Assembly: GCA_017512885.1 (NCBI GenBank)
Contig: JAFWEP010000004.1
Span: 1 to 64,000, forward strand
Reading direction: 5' to 3'
DNA: 64,000 nucleotides
From: Erysipelotrichaceae bacterium
GTDB lineage: Bacteria; Bacillota_I; Bacilli_A; Erysipelotrichales; Erysipelotrichaceae
The notes below the pieces were generated by a model. The model did no database searches. It was not told the origin of the DNA and saw nothing but the letters and a program-made list of their open reading frames with translations. The position numbers were made by a program, and so were the translations under genes. Of the stretch, positions 34,950-43,791 are shown piece by piece (positions within the stretch are counted from its first letter, which is position 1; each line of letters starts with the position of its first letter).

Positions 34950-35840
34950 TTAACCCTCCACCTTGGAATAGTATTCGTTATTGGCGACACGCAGCAGGTG
35001 TTCACCATAGGATGTCTTCTTATATTCTTCTGCCGCTTTCAGCAGAGCTTCCTTGTCGATCCAGCCGTTCTTGTAGGCGATCTCTTCGGGAATGGAGATC
35101 TTGATGCCCAGGATCTCCTCCACGGTACGGACATAGTTGGATGCATCATTCAGCGACTTGGTCGTACCGGTATCGAGCCAGGCAAAACCGCGTCCGAAGA
35201 GCTCACAGTCCAGTTCTCCCTTTTCCAGGTAGAGCTTGTTGAGGTCGGTGATCTCATACTCACCTCTGGGAGAAGGTCTCAGACTCTTCGCATATTCGAC
35301 GACCTTGCTGTCGTAGAAGTAGAGGCCGACGGCGGCATAGTTGGACTTGGGATGTTCCGGCTTTTCTTCCAGAGAGAGGACCTTGCCGTCCTTATCGAAC
35401 TCGATGACGCCGTATCTTTCCGGATCACGGACGAACTGACCGAAGATGGTCGCGCCCTTCTCCTTCTTCTTCGCTTTGCGCAGCAGCTTGGTGAAACCGT
35501 TGCCGTAGAAGATGTTGTCGCCCAGGACCAGGCAGGCGCTGTCCCCGTTCAGGAACTCTTCGCCCAGTACGAAAGCCTGCGCCAGACCGTTGGGCACTTC
35601 CTGCACCTTATAAGAGAAGCTCATGCCAAACTGCGACCCGTCGCCCAGCAGCATCTGAAACTTCGGAGTATCTTCCGGCGTGGAGATGATCAGCACTTCC
35701 CGGATCTCCGCCAGCATCAGCGTGCTTAAGGGATAGTAGATCATCGGCTTATCATAGATCGGGATCAGCTGTTTGGAGATCGCTTTGGTCATCGGATAGA
35801 GCCTTGTCCCGCTCCCTCCGGCTAAGATAATACCTTTCAT
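34950..35840 (-). CDS. rmlA: Glucose-1-phosphate thymidylyltransferase
   Basis: A 296-residue nucleotidyltransferase that makes dTDP-glucose from dTTP and glucose-1-phosphate. The signature [20 protein letters not shown] and [15 protein letters not shown] are at the N-terminus. LGDNIFYG (metal site), GVIEFD and EYEITDLN follow as in short-form RmlA. It directly precedes rmlB (adjacent codons) and directly follows a HAD phosphatase gene, all in one operon. Confidence 0.96.
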   Translation of the reverse strand: MKGIILAGGSGTRLYPMTKAISKQLIPIYDKPMIYYPLSTLMLAEIREVLIISTPEDTPKFQMLLGDGSQFGMSFSYKVQEVPNGLAQAFVLGEEFLNGDSACLVLGDNIFYGNGFTKLLRKAKKKEKGATIFGQFVRDPERYGVIEFDKDGKVLSLEEKPEHPKSNYAAVGLYFYDSKVVEYAKSLRPSPRGEYEITDLNKLYLEKGELDCELFGRGFAWLDTGTTKSLNDASNYVRTVEEILGIKISIPEEIAYKNGWIDKEALLKAAEEYKKTSYGEHLLRVANNEYYSKVEG

Positions 35841-36410
35841 CTATCTTCTCCCTTCCGGCCAGGGGATGACCTGACCATCTTTGATCAACCAGGCTTTTTC
35901 TGCCAGTTTCGCTAACGGGGCATCCGAGAAAGAATCACTGTAGAAGTTCTCGATCTGCGGTTCCAGGATCAGTTCCTTCAGTCTTCTGACTTTCTCTTCC
36001 CCGTGACAGTTCAGTCCGTCATACGTACCGTTCTTCTTATCTACCCGGGAAGCCATCCAGGTCTTTATGCCTAAACGTGCACAGGCTTCGCCGATGTCAA
36101 ATTCCGGAGAAGCCGAGATGATGATGTCATCCTCTCTTTGCTGATCATAGTACCAGGGGTAGATCTTCTCGATATGGCTGTCCCAGAAGATCTTCACCTC
36201 GCTGTCAAGATCCGGCACCTGTTTCAGGGCCCGGTAAAAGTTCTGCTTCATCTGGGTCTTGCTGCAGAGATGCAGCAGATAGGACAGGCCGGCAGCGGCT
36301 GTCCTCGGCAGGTTCAGCAGCATCTTCGGATGTCTCGGGATCAGCCACAGGAAGAGGTCGATCGAAGAATCCCCGTCATAGATCGTTTTGTCGAAGTCGT
36401 ATACGTTCAT
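35841..36410 (-). CDS. HAD-IB family phosphatase
   Basis: A 189-residue HAD-superfamily hydrolase. Motif I is DFDKTIYDGDSS (nucleophile and acid Asp, residues about 4-8), motif II lies in IIISASPEF (Ser about 100) and the motif III/IV region in NFYSDSFSDAPLAKLAEKAWLI (about 157-178). The subfamily includes phosphoserine- and sugar-phosphate-type phosphatases, and a membrane-proximal or lipid-linked sugar phosphate substrate is possible here. It lies between a YfhO-type membrane protein and rmlA with short spacing, which ties it to polysaccharide synthesis, but the substrate is not assignable. Confidence 0.85.
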   Translation of the reverse strand: MNVYDFDKTIYDGDSSIDLFLWLIPRHPKMLLNLPRTAAAGLSYLLHLCSKTQMKQNFYRALKQVPDLDSEVKIFWDSHIEKIYPWYYDQQREDDIIISASPEFDIGEACARLGIKTWMASRVDKKNGTYDGLNCHGEEKVRRLKELILEPQIENFYSDSFSDAPLAKLAEKAWLIKDGQVIPWPEGRR

Positions 36411-36422
36411 AACTTATTTATT

Positions 36423-38642
36423 CTAACACAGCTCACTGTTTTTCTTCCGCTTATGCGTGCAGAACGCCAGCAACGCCAGAGCACAGAAACCGGCGGCGCT
36501 TACCAGCAGTCCCGGCTTCAGTCCCGGTGTTCCGTAATAGAAGGACAGGGTATGATCTCCGCCTTCCAGAATGACGCCCAGGAAGCCGCCCTGCACATTC
36601 AGCGTCGTCAGTCTCTCTCCGTTCTCATCGATCACGTTCCAGCCGCTGCTGTAGGGGACCGTTACCAGCAGGACTGTTTTGCCCGGAACGGATACCGTTC
36701 CCTGCAGATACTGACCGTTATATTCCGTGACCTGCAGCTGAGCTTTTTCCGCCGGAGCGATGCCTTCCAGCAGTCCCGCATCTTTCTCGGAAACATAGAG
36801 CGTACCGTTCCAGTCGGGATCTTCCGGAAGCGAGTCAGTGATAACGAAATGGTTATAGGTGTGAGCGAATTCATTCGCATCATTCAAACGATAGACATGG
36901 ATGTCATCAAGGTCGTAGGCATAACTGAAGTCCCCTGCCGGCAGTTCCTTCTCATCGAATACCCCGTAGTACTTACACCCCAGCATGGCCAGCACTTCCG
37001 GATCGTTCAGATCGATCAGCCAGTTCTCGATGCCGTTGGCTGTGACGAAGGGCGTCAGCACTGTCTCATAGGTCGAGCTGTAGGTGGATACAGAGGCATA
37101 ACGGTAACGCAGTCCGGTATTGAGGTTCAGGGTGCTGAAAGGATCGATATCCTCCGGCGGGATATGCAGACGGTAGAAACGGCTGTCATCCTGCTCCCGG
37201 TAGTAGGCGAGATACTCTTCGTTCAGTCCGACCTCCTCCTGCCCGTAGGCATAATAAGGCGGCAGCAGCCCGGCCGCAAAGAAGACAGCCGAGATCAGGA
37301 CGCTGAGGACATATTTCTTCTTTCCCTGCATCACGAAGAGAGCGGCGATGCAGAGCAGTGCCAATGCGAAGTAAGGCAGATAGCCAAAACTCTTCCGCAG
37401 CAGAGAGATCAGAACAGACAATACCGCAAAGAAGACCAGCAGTACGGTGATCTCTCTATGCATCTTCCTTTCTTCATAGCGTTCCCAGACATAAGCCAGG
37501 ACGACCGCATCGAAGAAGATCAGCAGGAAAGACCAGCGGAAGGTCGGTTCGCTGAGACCGTGCACGATCATGTTCAGCGGCTTGAACAGCAGAAAGACGC
37601 TCAGGATGAGCCTTCCCCACAGGAAAGCTTTCTTCTCCTCTGCCGTGCCTTCCCGGAAGATCCGCCAGTAAAGCAGCGGCAGACAGGCACACAGGAAGGA
37701 ACTGAATTCATTGCCGAAATGCAGATCGGTGTAGAACGGATAAGGCGGCCGGTCGCTGCGGTAGTTGAACGGCGGCAGGAAGTGACCGTAGAGCCAGGCC
37801 AGCAGACTGTTTGGATTCCAGAAGAGACCGTTGCTGTTCATCTCTCCGACCCGCGTATTGGAACGCAGATAGAGGATCAAAGGCAGCAGGGCAAAGCCGC
37901 AGAGAGCGATGCCGCAGAGATAACTGCCGATCAGCGGCAGAGCATCCTTCAGTCTCTCACCCAGTTTCTTCCTGCCCTGCAGGTATTCCGAGAACAGGAA
38001 ATAGAGGACCAGGAACAGTGAGGTCGAAAACATCAGTTCGTAGTTCTGTAAGAACAGTACTGCCGTGATCAGGGCAAAGCCGATCAGTTTTCCTTTGCGG
38101 ATATATCTCTCACAGAAATAAAACAGCAGAGGCAGCAGGGCATAGAACCTCATGAACATGTACGATCCGCAGAAGATCCCGGCAAAACCGGATAGGGCGT
38201 AGAGCAGCGAGACGCTGACCCGTACTTCCTTCTTCTGAATGCCGAACTCGGCCAGATACAGGCGCATGGTGATCCCGGAAAGCACGAGGCAGAGCAGAGT
38301 CTCGAAAGCCAGGAAACGGTCGACATCGATGCCGCCCTTGTGCAGCACAAAGTACGGCAGGGCGATGAAGTCACCCACACAGTACATCAGTTTGGTGACA
38401 AAGAAATCCGTTCCCAGGAAGTCATTCCAGGAATAGACGGCCGGAATGCGCTGTTCCACGCAGTCCCTGACGATGCGGTACCATTCCCGGTAGAAGATAT
38501 TGAACTGAAACTGCTGATCGTTATACCAGATGAAGCTCTTGCCGTTCAGAAAGGTCGGAAAGAAACACAAAAAAGACAGGCCTGCCAGTACGAGGATGAT
38601 CAATAGATATTCGGCTGCTCTGTCTTTTCTTTCGTTTTTCAT
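36423..38642 (-). CDS. YfhO-family multi-spanning membrane protein
   Basis: A 739-residue integral membrane protein with about 12-13 hydrophobic segments. The N-terminal loop contains FIWYNDQQFQFNIFYREWYR and YSWNDFLGTDFF. A large extracytoplasmic portion (about 480-700) ends in SFYYGTPGLKPG before a last membrane segment. The YfhO family (GT-C fold) is associated in Firmicutes with glycosylation of lipoteichoic acid or surface polymers using lipid-linked sugars. It shares this layout with the gene at 61502-63775. The four-base overlap with the next upstream gene supports co-expression. Confidence 0.88.
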   Translation of the reverse strand: MKNERKDRAAEYLLIILVLAGLSFLCFFPTFLNGKSFIWYNDQQFQFNIFYREWYRIVRDCVEQRIPAVYSWNDFLGTDFFVTKLMYCVGDFIALPYFVLHKGGIDVDRFLAFETLLCLVLSGITMRLYLAEFGIQKKEVRVSVSLLYALSGFAGIFCGSYMFMRFYALLPLLFYFCERYIRKGKLIGFALITAVLFLQNYELMFSTSLFLVLYFLFSEYLQGRKKLGERLKDALPLIGSYLCGIALCGFALLPLILYLRSNTRVGEMNSNGLFWNPNSLLAWLYGHFLPPFNYRSDRPPYPFYTDLHFGNEFSSFLCACLPLLYWRIFREGTAEEKKAFLWGRLILSVFLLFKPLNMIVHGLSEPTFRWSFLLIFFDAVVLAYVWERYEERKMHREITVLLVFFAVLSVLISLLRKSFGYLPYFALALLCIAALFVMQGKKKYVLSVLISAVFFAAGLLPPYYAYGQEEVGLNEEYLAYYREQDDSRFYRLHIPPEDIDPFSTLNLNTGLRYRYASVSTYSSTYETVLTPFVTANGIENWLIDLNDPEVLAMLGCKYYGVFDEKELPAGDFSYAYDLDDIHVYRLNDANEFAHTYNHFVITDSLPEDPDWNGTLYVSEKDAGLLEGIAPAEKAQLQVTEYNGQYLQGTVSVPGKTVLLVTVPYSSGWNVIDENGERLTTLNVQGGFLGVILEGGDHTLSFYYGTPGLKPGLLVSAAGFCALALLAFCTHKRKKNSELC

Positions 38643-40129
38643 TCGCTGTCCTTGAAGTAGAAGATGATCTTATCGGCATCCTGCGGAAGCTGATAATACT
38701 CTTTGAAGGTCTCTAAGTGATAGGTATCATCCGGTTCGATATCTCCGCCGTGTACGGTAAAGACCGGGAAACGGGGGATCCAGGCTTCCTTGTCTTCGGG
38801 ATGTTCGCGGTAATACTGCAGGATCTCGGTCCTTTCCCGATAGGTCTCTCCGACCAGACGGTACTTGCTGAGGTATTCATGGGTGCGGTCGCCGATGATG
38901 ACCGTGAACAATACCAGCAGGAGCAGCGCCGTCCACTTCGGCAGATCCACGCTGTCCAGCAATAAAGCTGCTGTAACTAACAGGAAGTATACGGTATAGA
39001 GGGCAGACCGCGATCCGTAGATCGGCGAGTACAGCATCACCACTCCGCAGAGTCCGGCCAGACCCAGCAGGAAGACGACCTTATCCCGGAAGATGCCTTC
39101 CTCGAAACTGGCGAAGAAGGTCAGGAAAGTACAGACCGTATAGACCGGCCAGAAGATCATCGAATAGAGGCTTCCGCCGTCAGTAAAGGGATTCTCCCCC
39201 TTGAAGAGCACGAAGGAGAAGACCGTAAAGACGGCCAGAGCCTGCACCAGCAGCAGAGGAAGCCGGATCGCCAACGATCTCTTCCGCTTCAGCAATAATA
39301 CCGTGCTGCAGCAGACCGCAAAGAGACCGATGGCGTAATTGTTGTTGATGAAGGTCATCTGCAGGAAGTTCGGATATGCGGAAGCGATCTTCTCAAAGAG
39401 CGACATATTCGCCCAGACCGCACTGTCTCTCGCTGCCCGGGCTGCTGCACCCGGCGATAAACGCAGGATCACGAAAGCGACGGTGATCACCGCAAAGTTC
39501 AGCAGGAAATAGGGAAAGATCCGGCGGTGCAGACAGTACGTATAGATGCAGAGTACCACCGTCCCGGCCAGCATCGCTGCGGCGATATTCTCCATCATCA
39601 GTCCGGTCACGAAGAGAGCCAGATTGGAGAGCAGGGCCAATACCTTCGTCGTCCGCGAAGGATAATCCTCGCGGATCAGCCCGTCTGCCGCACAGAGATA
39701 CAGCATGGACAGCGCCAGAGGAATGACGTAGGTCTCCCCCATCAGCCAGGAGTAGGTCTCCATACGCAGATTGTCATCCACACTCAGCATCCCCGCCAAT
39801 AATAACAGTGCACACAGGAACCAGTGATTCCGGCTCTGGGTCAGGCGGTTCATAGCCAGATAGATCCCTGCGAAGCACAAGGGATTGACGATGTTCCAGA
39901 CCCACTTGTTCGGTGCAGCCAGAAAGCCCCAGAGCTCACTGAAGATCCGTCCCGACCAGGTCATATAAAAACCTTTGACCAGTTCCAGGGGATGACCGCT
40001 CATCCCGTTCAGGGCATAGCCCCAGTCATCACCGGCCAGAGGTGTCTGATAAGTCATGTAGGCAAAGAGGAGGAGCACGAAAGCGCTGAGTGCCAGGATG
40101 ACTGTCCTCTTCGTAAAGAATCGTGTCAT
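38639..40129 (-). CDS. DUF6056-like GT-C-type membrane protein
   Basis: A 496-residue membrane protein with about 12 hydrophobic segments. The early loop TPLAGDDWGYALNG, with an Asp-Asp pair after the first segment, followed by WSGRIFSELWGF, matches the DUF6056 type of GT-C-like proteins in polysaccharide loci. A short soluble tail (about 430-496) contains YREHPEDKEAWIPRFP. It starts one base after the aminotransferase stop. It may transfer a side-branch sugar from a polyprenyl-phosphate donor outside the membrane; this is inferred from fold type and context only. Confidence 0.8.
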   Translation of the reverse strand: MTRFFTKRTVILALSAFVLLLFAYMTYQTPLAGDDWGYALNGMSGHPLELVKGFYMTWSGRIFSELWGFLAAPNKWVWNIVNPLCFAGIYLAMNRLTQSRNHWFLCALLLLAGMLSVDDNLRMETYSWLMGETYVIPLALSMLYLCAADGLIREDYPSRTTKVLALLSNLALFVTGLMMENIAAAMLAGTVVLCIYTYCLHRRIFPYFLLNFAVITVAFVILRLSPGAAARAARDSAVWANMSLFEKIASAYPNFLQMTFINNNYAIGLFAVCCSTVLLLKRKRSLAIRLPLLLVQALAVFTVFSFVLFKGENPFTDGGSLYSMIFWPVYTVCTFLTFFASFEEGIFRDKVVFLLGLAGLCGVVMLYSPIYGSRSALYTVYFLLVTAALLLDSVDLPKWTALLLLVLFTVIIGDRTHEYLSKYRLVGETYRERTEILQYYREHPEDKEAWIPRFPVFTVHGGDIEPDDTYHLETFKEYYQLPQDADKIIFYFKDSE

Positions 40130-40130
40130 G

Positions 40131-41264
40131 TTAAGCCCTTCCGTAGAATTCCTTCACGGTCTTCACGACAGTATCGAGATCCTCTGTCGTAAGCCCGTAG
40201 TAAAGCGGCAGTCTCAACAGACGGCTGCTGTCTTTGGTGGTATAGACATCTTCTCCGCAGAAACGGCCGTAGCGTTTCCCGGCCTTGGAGGCATGCAGGG
40301 GCTGGTAATGGAAGACAGCCTGAATGCCTCTCTCTTTTAAGAAGAGACGCAGAGCTTCCCTTTCCTCGTTGTCCTTGCACTTTACATAGAAGATATGTCC
40401 GTTATGGTCGCAATACTCCGGCACTTCCAAGAGATCGATCCGGCCTTCTTCTTCCAGAGGACGCAGTCCTTCATAGTAACGCTGCCAGCTCTTCAGCCGG
40501 TCAGCCTTGATCTCATCCATCATCAAAAGCTGCGGATAGAGGTAGGCACACTGCAGATCGCTGGGCAGGTAGGAAGAACCCTTCTCGACCCAGGTATAAG
40601 CAGAGACCATGCCTCTTTCGAAATCATAGCTGTCGGTGCCGGAATCACGCATATGGTAGGCTCTTTCGATCATCTCGGGGTTGTTGACGGAGATGCCGCC
40701 GCCTTCGCCCATGTTGTAGTTCTTGGTGGCATGGAAGGAGAAACAGCCGACATCTCCGATGGTGCCGAGGTATCTTCCTTTATAGGTGGCATTCAATGCC
40801 TGAGCAGCATCTTCGATCACATAGAGACCGTGTTTCTTTGCGATGGCGCAGGTCGTATCCATCTCGCAGCCTACGGCCGCATAATGAACGACCATGATCG
40901 CTTTCGTCTTTTCGGTGATCGCTGCTTCGATCTTCGTCTCATCGATATTCATCGTATCCGGACGGATGTCGACAAAGACCGGTCTTCCGCCGAACTGTAC
41001 GGAAGAAGCAGCTGAAGTAGAGAAAGTATAGGACGGAACGATCATCTCATCGTCCGGTCCGATCCCGCACAGCATGCAGGCCAATTCCAGAGCTGCCGTT
41101 CCGGAAGGGGCTAAAAAGAACTTCTTTGAACCGATCTTCTTTTCGATCAGTTCCTCACACTTCTTGGCAAAGGGACCGTCTCCGGCCAAAGCCCGGCTCT
41201 CGATCGCTTCCTGTATATATCTCTCCGTATCCGGAGCCTTCATGGGTATATTAAAACGGATCAT
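40131..41264 (-). CDS. dTDP-4-keto-6-deoxy-hexose aminotransferase (WecE/RffA-like)
   Basis: A 377-residue PLP-dependent DegT/DnrJ/EryC1 aminotransferase. The start FNIPMKAPDTERYIQEAIES, APSGTAALELACMLCGIGPDDEMI, VIEDAAQALNATYKGRYLGTIGD and the PLP lysine in FSFHATKNYNMGEGG, followed by YHMRDSGTDSYDF, match the RffA/WecE type, which makes dTDP-4-amino-4,6-dideoxy-D-galactose from RmlB product using glutamate. No N-acetyltransferase (WecD type) is visible, so the sugar may stay a free amine. It is first in the operon, with AAGGAG at ideal spacing and a strong promoter. Confidence 0.93.
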   Translation of the reverse strand: MIRFNIPMKAPDTERYIQEAIESRALAGDGPFAKKCEELIEKKIGSKKFFLAPSGTAALELACMLCGIGPDDEMIVPSYTFSTSAASSVQFGGRPVFVDIRPDTMNIDETKIEAAITEKTKAIMVVHYAAVGCEMDTTCAIAKKHGLYVIEDAAQALNATYKGRYLGTIGDVGCFSFHATKNYNMGEGGGISVNNPEMIERAYHMRDSGTDSYDFERGMVSAYTWVEKGSSYLPSDLQCAYLYPQLLMMDEIKADRLKSWQRYYEGLRPLEEEGRIDLLEVPEYCDHNGHIFYVKCKDNEEREALRLFLKERGIQAVFHYQPLHASKAGKRYGRFCGEDVYTTKDSSRLLRLPLYYGLTTEDLDTVVKTVKEFYGRA

Positions 41265-41288
41265 CGATTACTCCTTGTTTATAAGGAC

Positions 41289-41317
41289 ATTATACCTTTT
41301 CAGGGATAAGGGTTCAA
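41289..41317 (-). promoter_or_regulatory. Strong predicted promoter of the main polysaccharide operon
   Basis: -35 TTGAAC (41312-41317) and consensus -10 TATAAT (41289-41294), 17 bases apart on the minus strand. The leader is about 18 bases and contains AAGGAG. It should drive the genes from the aminotransferase to the GT4 (41264 down to 28937), whose spacings are all under 15 bases. Confidence 0.7.
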
Positions 41318-41351
41318 ACTGTCATAAATGCTTTTAGAATGTGTATTTCTA

Positions 41352-41403
41352 TTGTAAAGATTCTCGTTCTATAGTATATTAATATTACTCTTCAGGTAAT
41401 ATT
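41352..41403 (+). promoter_or_regulatory. higBA promoter and operator
   Basis: -35 TTGTAA (41352-41357) and -10 TATATT (41375-41380) are 17 bases apart. A perfect 8-bp inverted repeat AATATTAC-N7-GTAATATT (41381-41388 / 41396-41403) covers the expected transcription start. This is the usual place for autorepression by a HigA-type antitoxin. Confidence 0.6.
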
Positions 41404-41416
41404 TTTTGAGGATGCA

Positions 41417-41785
41417 TTGAAGCTCAGCTACGCATCAGAAAAACTGAAAAATATCTGTACAGATCTCGCAGCCGCAAAACGCTATTTCGGCGGTGATCCC
41501 GTTCTTGGCAACAGTCTGAGGATCAGGATCAACTTTCTTGAGGGCGCAGGTTGTCTGCAGGATGTGATCTGCCTCCCCTCCCTGCATTTTCACAATTTAC
41601 GCAGGTATAAGAGGGATCTGTCCGGTCTGTTTGCGATCGATGTCAAAAGCCGCAAGGAGCCCTGGCGGATCATCCTTCAGCCGTTGGATGATGAAGACAA
41701 GCCCTATGATCCCTGCATCATCGAAAAGATCGCAGGGGCAACAACACATATCATGATCAAGGAGGTCAGTAACCATTATGAGTAA
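41417..41785 (+). CDS. higB: HigB/RelE-family toxin of a type II toxin-antitoxin pair
   Basis: A 122-residue protein of the RelE/HigB 'killer protein' fold, a ribosome-dependent mRNA endonuclease in known members. MKLSYASEKLKNICTDLAAAKRYFG matches the family's N-terminus; the C-terminal part (TTHIMIKEVSNHYE) is near the expected last strand. The start is TTG at 41417 after GAGGA; the ATG five bases earlier stops at once. The stop overlaps the antitoxin start by eight bases. It is on the opposite strand from the flanking polysaccharide operons, as if inserted between them. Confidence 0.85.
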   Translation: MKLSYASEKLKNICTDLAAAKRYFGGDPVLGNSLRIRINFLEGAGCLQDVICLPSLHFHNLRRYKRDLSGLFAIDVKSRKEPWRIILQPLDDEDKPYDPCIIEKIAGATTHIMIKEVSNHYE

Positions 41786-42845
41786 TTTGATCGAATACAA
41801 TAATAAGCTTGCCATCCACCCCGGTTACTACATCGAAGAACTCATTGAAGAACTTGGTATCAGTCAGGAAGACTACGCGAAGAAACTGGGTACGACTCCC
41901 AAGAATCTGAGCATCCTCCTGCGCGGCGAACAAAGCCTCTCCGCAGACATGGCCATGAAGATTTCCCGTCTGACCGGTACCAGTATCAAACTCTGGACCA
42001 ATCTGCAGAGCGCCTATGATGCGGCCATGGCGGAGATCCGTTCCGAACAGGAAACAGATAAAGAGAAGGGGGTCCTGAAGTCGCTCGATTATCGCTTTTT
42101 CCGCGATCATTTCCGGCTGCCTTCCCTCCCCCACGATACTTCCGGTCAGGTCACGGAGATCCGGAAATTCCTCGATCTCGCCTCTCTGACGATCCTGGAA
42201 AAACCGGATCTGACCGTATCTTTCCGAAAGAAAAAAGATCAGTCCCAAACAGACCTGATCCGGACGAATGCCATGGTCATGATCGGAATGAACGAGACAC
42301 TTAAGACCAAGGCGCCGCCCTATCGGCGGGCCCGTTTCAAGGAAGCTGTGCAGCAGGCAGCCGAACTTACCAAAGATCACCGCGATCTTCTCCCGCAGCT
42401 GACGAACATCTTCCGGGAATCCGGTGTTATCCTGGTCATCCTGCCGAATATGCCCGGCTGCAGGATGAACGGTGCTTCCCGACGGGTAGGCGACAAGGTC
42501 ATGCTGGTGGTCACAGAACGCAGACTCTCTGCCGATACGTTCTGGTTCACGCTTTTTCATGAAGCCGGCCATATCCTGAAAAGTGATTTCGGTCTTTCGT
42601 CCGGAGATGCAAAAGAAGAAGCAGCCGACAGCTTTGCACAGCAGCTGCTGATCCCGGAAGAGAAATATCAGGAATTCGTCTCCCGCAGACAGTTCACACG
42701 CTCCGCTGTAGAGACATTTGCTGAAGAGATCCGGCGCATCCCGGAGATCGTACTGGGAAGACTGCAGTATGACGGTCTTGTCTCTTACAAAGACCCCGCC
42801 TTTGAAGACCTGCGTCACAGATATAAAACAGATCCGGTCATCTGA
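41778..42845 (+). CDS. higA: HigA-type antitoxin fused to an ImmA/IrrE (M78) protease domain
   Basis: A 355-residue protein. Residues about 8-75 form an XRE helix-turn-helix of the HigA addiction type (HPGYYIEELIEELGISQEDYAKKLG, NLSILLRGEQSLSADMAMKI). From about 180 an M78 metallopeptidase-like domain follows, with the zinc motif FTLFHEAGHIL (about 257-267) and the downstream EEAADSFAQQLLIP (second-shell Glu/Asp). Simple HigA proteins are about 100 residues, so the protease domain is an addition. It could cleave the antitoxin or another regulator under stress; no data here show this. It ends at a bidirectional terminator. Confidence 0.85.
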   Translation: MSNLIEYNNKLAIHPGYYIEELIEELGISQEDYAKKLGTTPKNLSILLRGEQSLSADMAMKISRLTGTSIKLWTNLQSAYDAAMAEIRSEQETDKEKGVLKSLDYRFFRDHFRLPSLPHDTSGQVTEIRKFLDLASLTILEKPDLTVSFRKKKDQSQTDLIRTNAMVMIGMNETLKTKAPPYRRARFKEAVQQAAELTKDHRDLLPQLTNIFRESGVILVILPNMPGCRMNGASRRVGDKVMLVVTERRLSADTFWFTLFHEAGHILKSDFGLSSGDAKEEAADSFAQQLLIPEEKYQEFVSRRQFTRSAVETFAEEIRRIPEIVLGRLQYDGLVSYKDPAFEDLRHRYKTDPVI

Positions 42846-42858
42846 GACCGGATCTTTA
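42828..42858. terminator. Bidirectional terminator between higA and the 311-aa GT2
   Basis: A perfect 9-bp stem (GATCCGGTC / GACCGGATC) with a 6-base loop overlaps the higA stop. TTTATTT follows on the plus strand, and on the minus strand TGTTTTAT follows the stem. It serves convergent genes. Confidence 0.8.
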
Positions 42859-43791
42859 TTTCTTATTCCTTCTTTCTGCTTCTTCCCAGCCCAGCACATC
42901 CAGTTCGTGCTCTCTCTTCTCTACATTGCGCTCATGGTCCAGGATCAGCCCCAGCATCAGACTGAGGAAAGCCAGGACACAGAGGGAACTGGCCAGGATC
43001 GCACTCGGCACCTTTGAGACATAGGAGGTGGCGATGAATTCCGTGATGACCGGGATCCCTGTCAGCAGGCCCAGGATCAGGAAGACCAATGAGAAGAAAG
43101 AGAAGAACAGTAAGGGACGGTAGTCCTTCCAGAGGTCAAAGAGCTTGACCAGGACCTTGAAACCGTCTTTAAACGTTGACAGTTTGGAAGAGGATCCTTC
43201 CGGACGGTCCCGGTAGGTGATCGGGACATTGGCGATATGGTAACGGTAGACCAGGGCGGTGATCGTCAGTTCCGTCTCGATCTCAAAACCCGGAGACATG
43301 ACTGCAATGGTCTTGACGAAGCGTTTCGAGAATGCCCGGTAACCGGTCATGATGTCCTGGATATCGTTGTCGAAGAGACGGTTGATCAGACCTCTGACCA
43401 GATTATTGCCCAGGTTATGGAAACCGCGCTTATTCTCGGCATAATATGTACCGTTCGATAAACGGTCCCCGATGACCATGTCTGCTCCCTCTTCCACTTC
43501 CTTGATCAGTCCATGGACTTCTTCCGCCGGATAGGTATCATCCCCGTCGACCATCACATAGCAGTCAGCATCGATCTCCCGGAACATCGTCCGGACCACG
43601 TTGCCCTTGCCCTGCTGGGTCTCTTTGCGCACGATCGCCCCGGCCTTTAAAGCCAGTTCTCCCGTCCTGTCTTTGGAGTTGTTGTCGTAGACATAGATGT
43701 CCGCCTCCGGAAGCTGCTGCCGAAAATCACTGACGACTTTTTCGACAGTCAGTTCCTCGTTGTAACAGGGGATCAGTACGGCAACTTTCAT
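42856..43791 (-). CDS. DPM1/ArnC-like glycosyltransferase family 2 with C-terminal membrane hairpin
   Basis: A 311-residue polyprenyl-phosphate sugar synthase-like GT2. The start VAVLIPCYNEELTVEKVV, DNNSKDRT, VMVDGDDTYPAEE (about 80-92) and MTGYRAFSKRFVKT (about 147-160) match the dolichyl-phosphate-mannose-synthase-like group. Two membrane segments lie at about 225-290. Such enzymes load a sugar on undecaprenyl phosphate, which GT-C enzymes then use outside the cell. The three to four large GT-C-type membrane proteins in this window are candidate users. Its ATG overlaps the upstream stop by four bases. Confidence 0.9.
   Translation of the reverse strand: MKVAVLIPCYNEELTVEKVVSDFRQQLPEADIYVYDNNSKDRTGELALKAGAIVRKETQQGKGNVVRTMFREIDADCYVMVDGDDTYPAEEVHGLIKEVEEGADMVIGDRLSNGTYYAENKRGFHNLGNNLVRGLINRLFDNDIQDIMTGYRAFSKRFVKTIAVMSPGFEIETELTITALVYRYHIANVPITYRDRPEGSSSKLSTFKDGFKVLVKLFDLWKDYRPLLFFSFFSLVFLILGLLTGIPVITEFIATSYVSKVPSAILASSLCVLAFLSLMLGLILDHERNVEKREHELDVLGWEEAERRNKK

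Noticed and set aside
33930-35840. dTDP-rhamnose operon
   Set aside because: rmlC and rmlD are absent from the window; a WecE-like aminotransferase is present instead.
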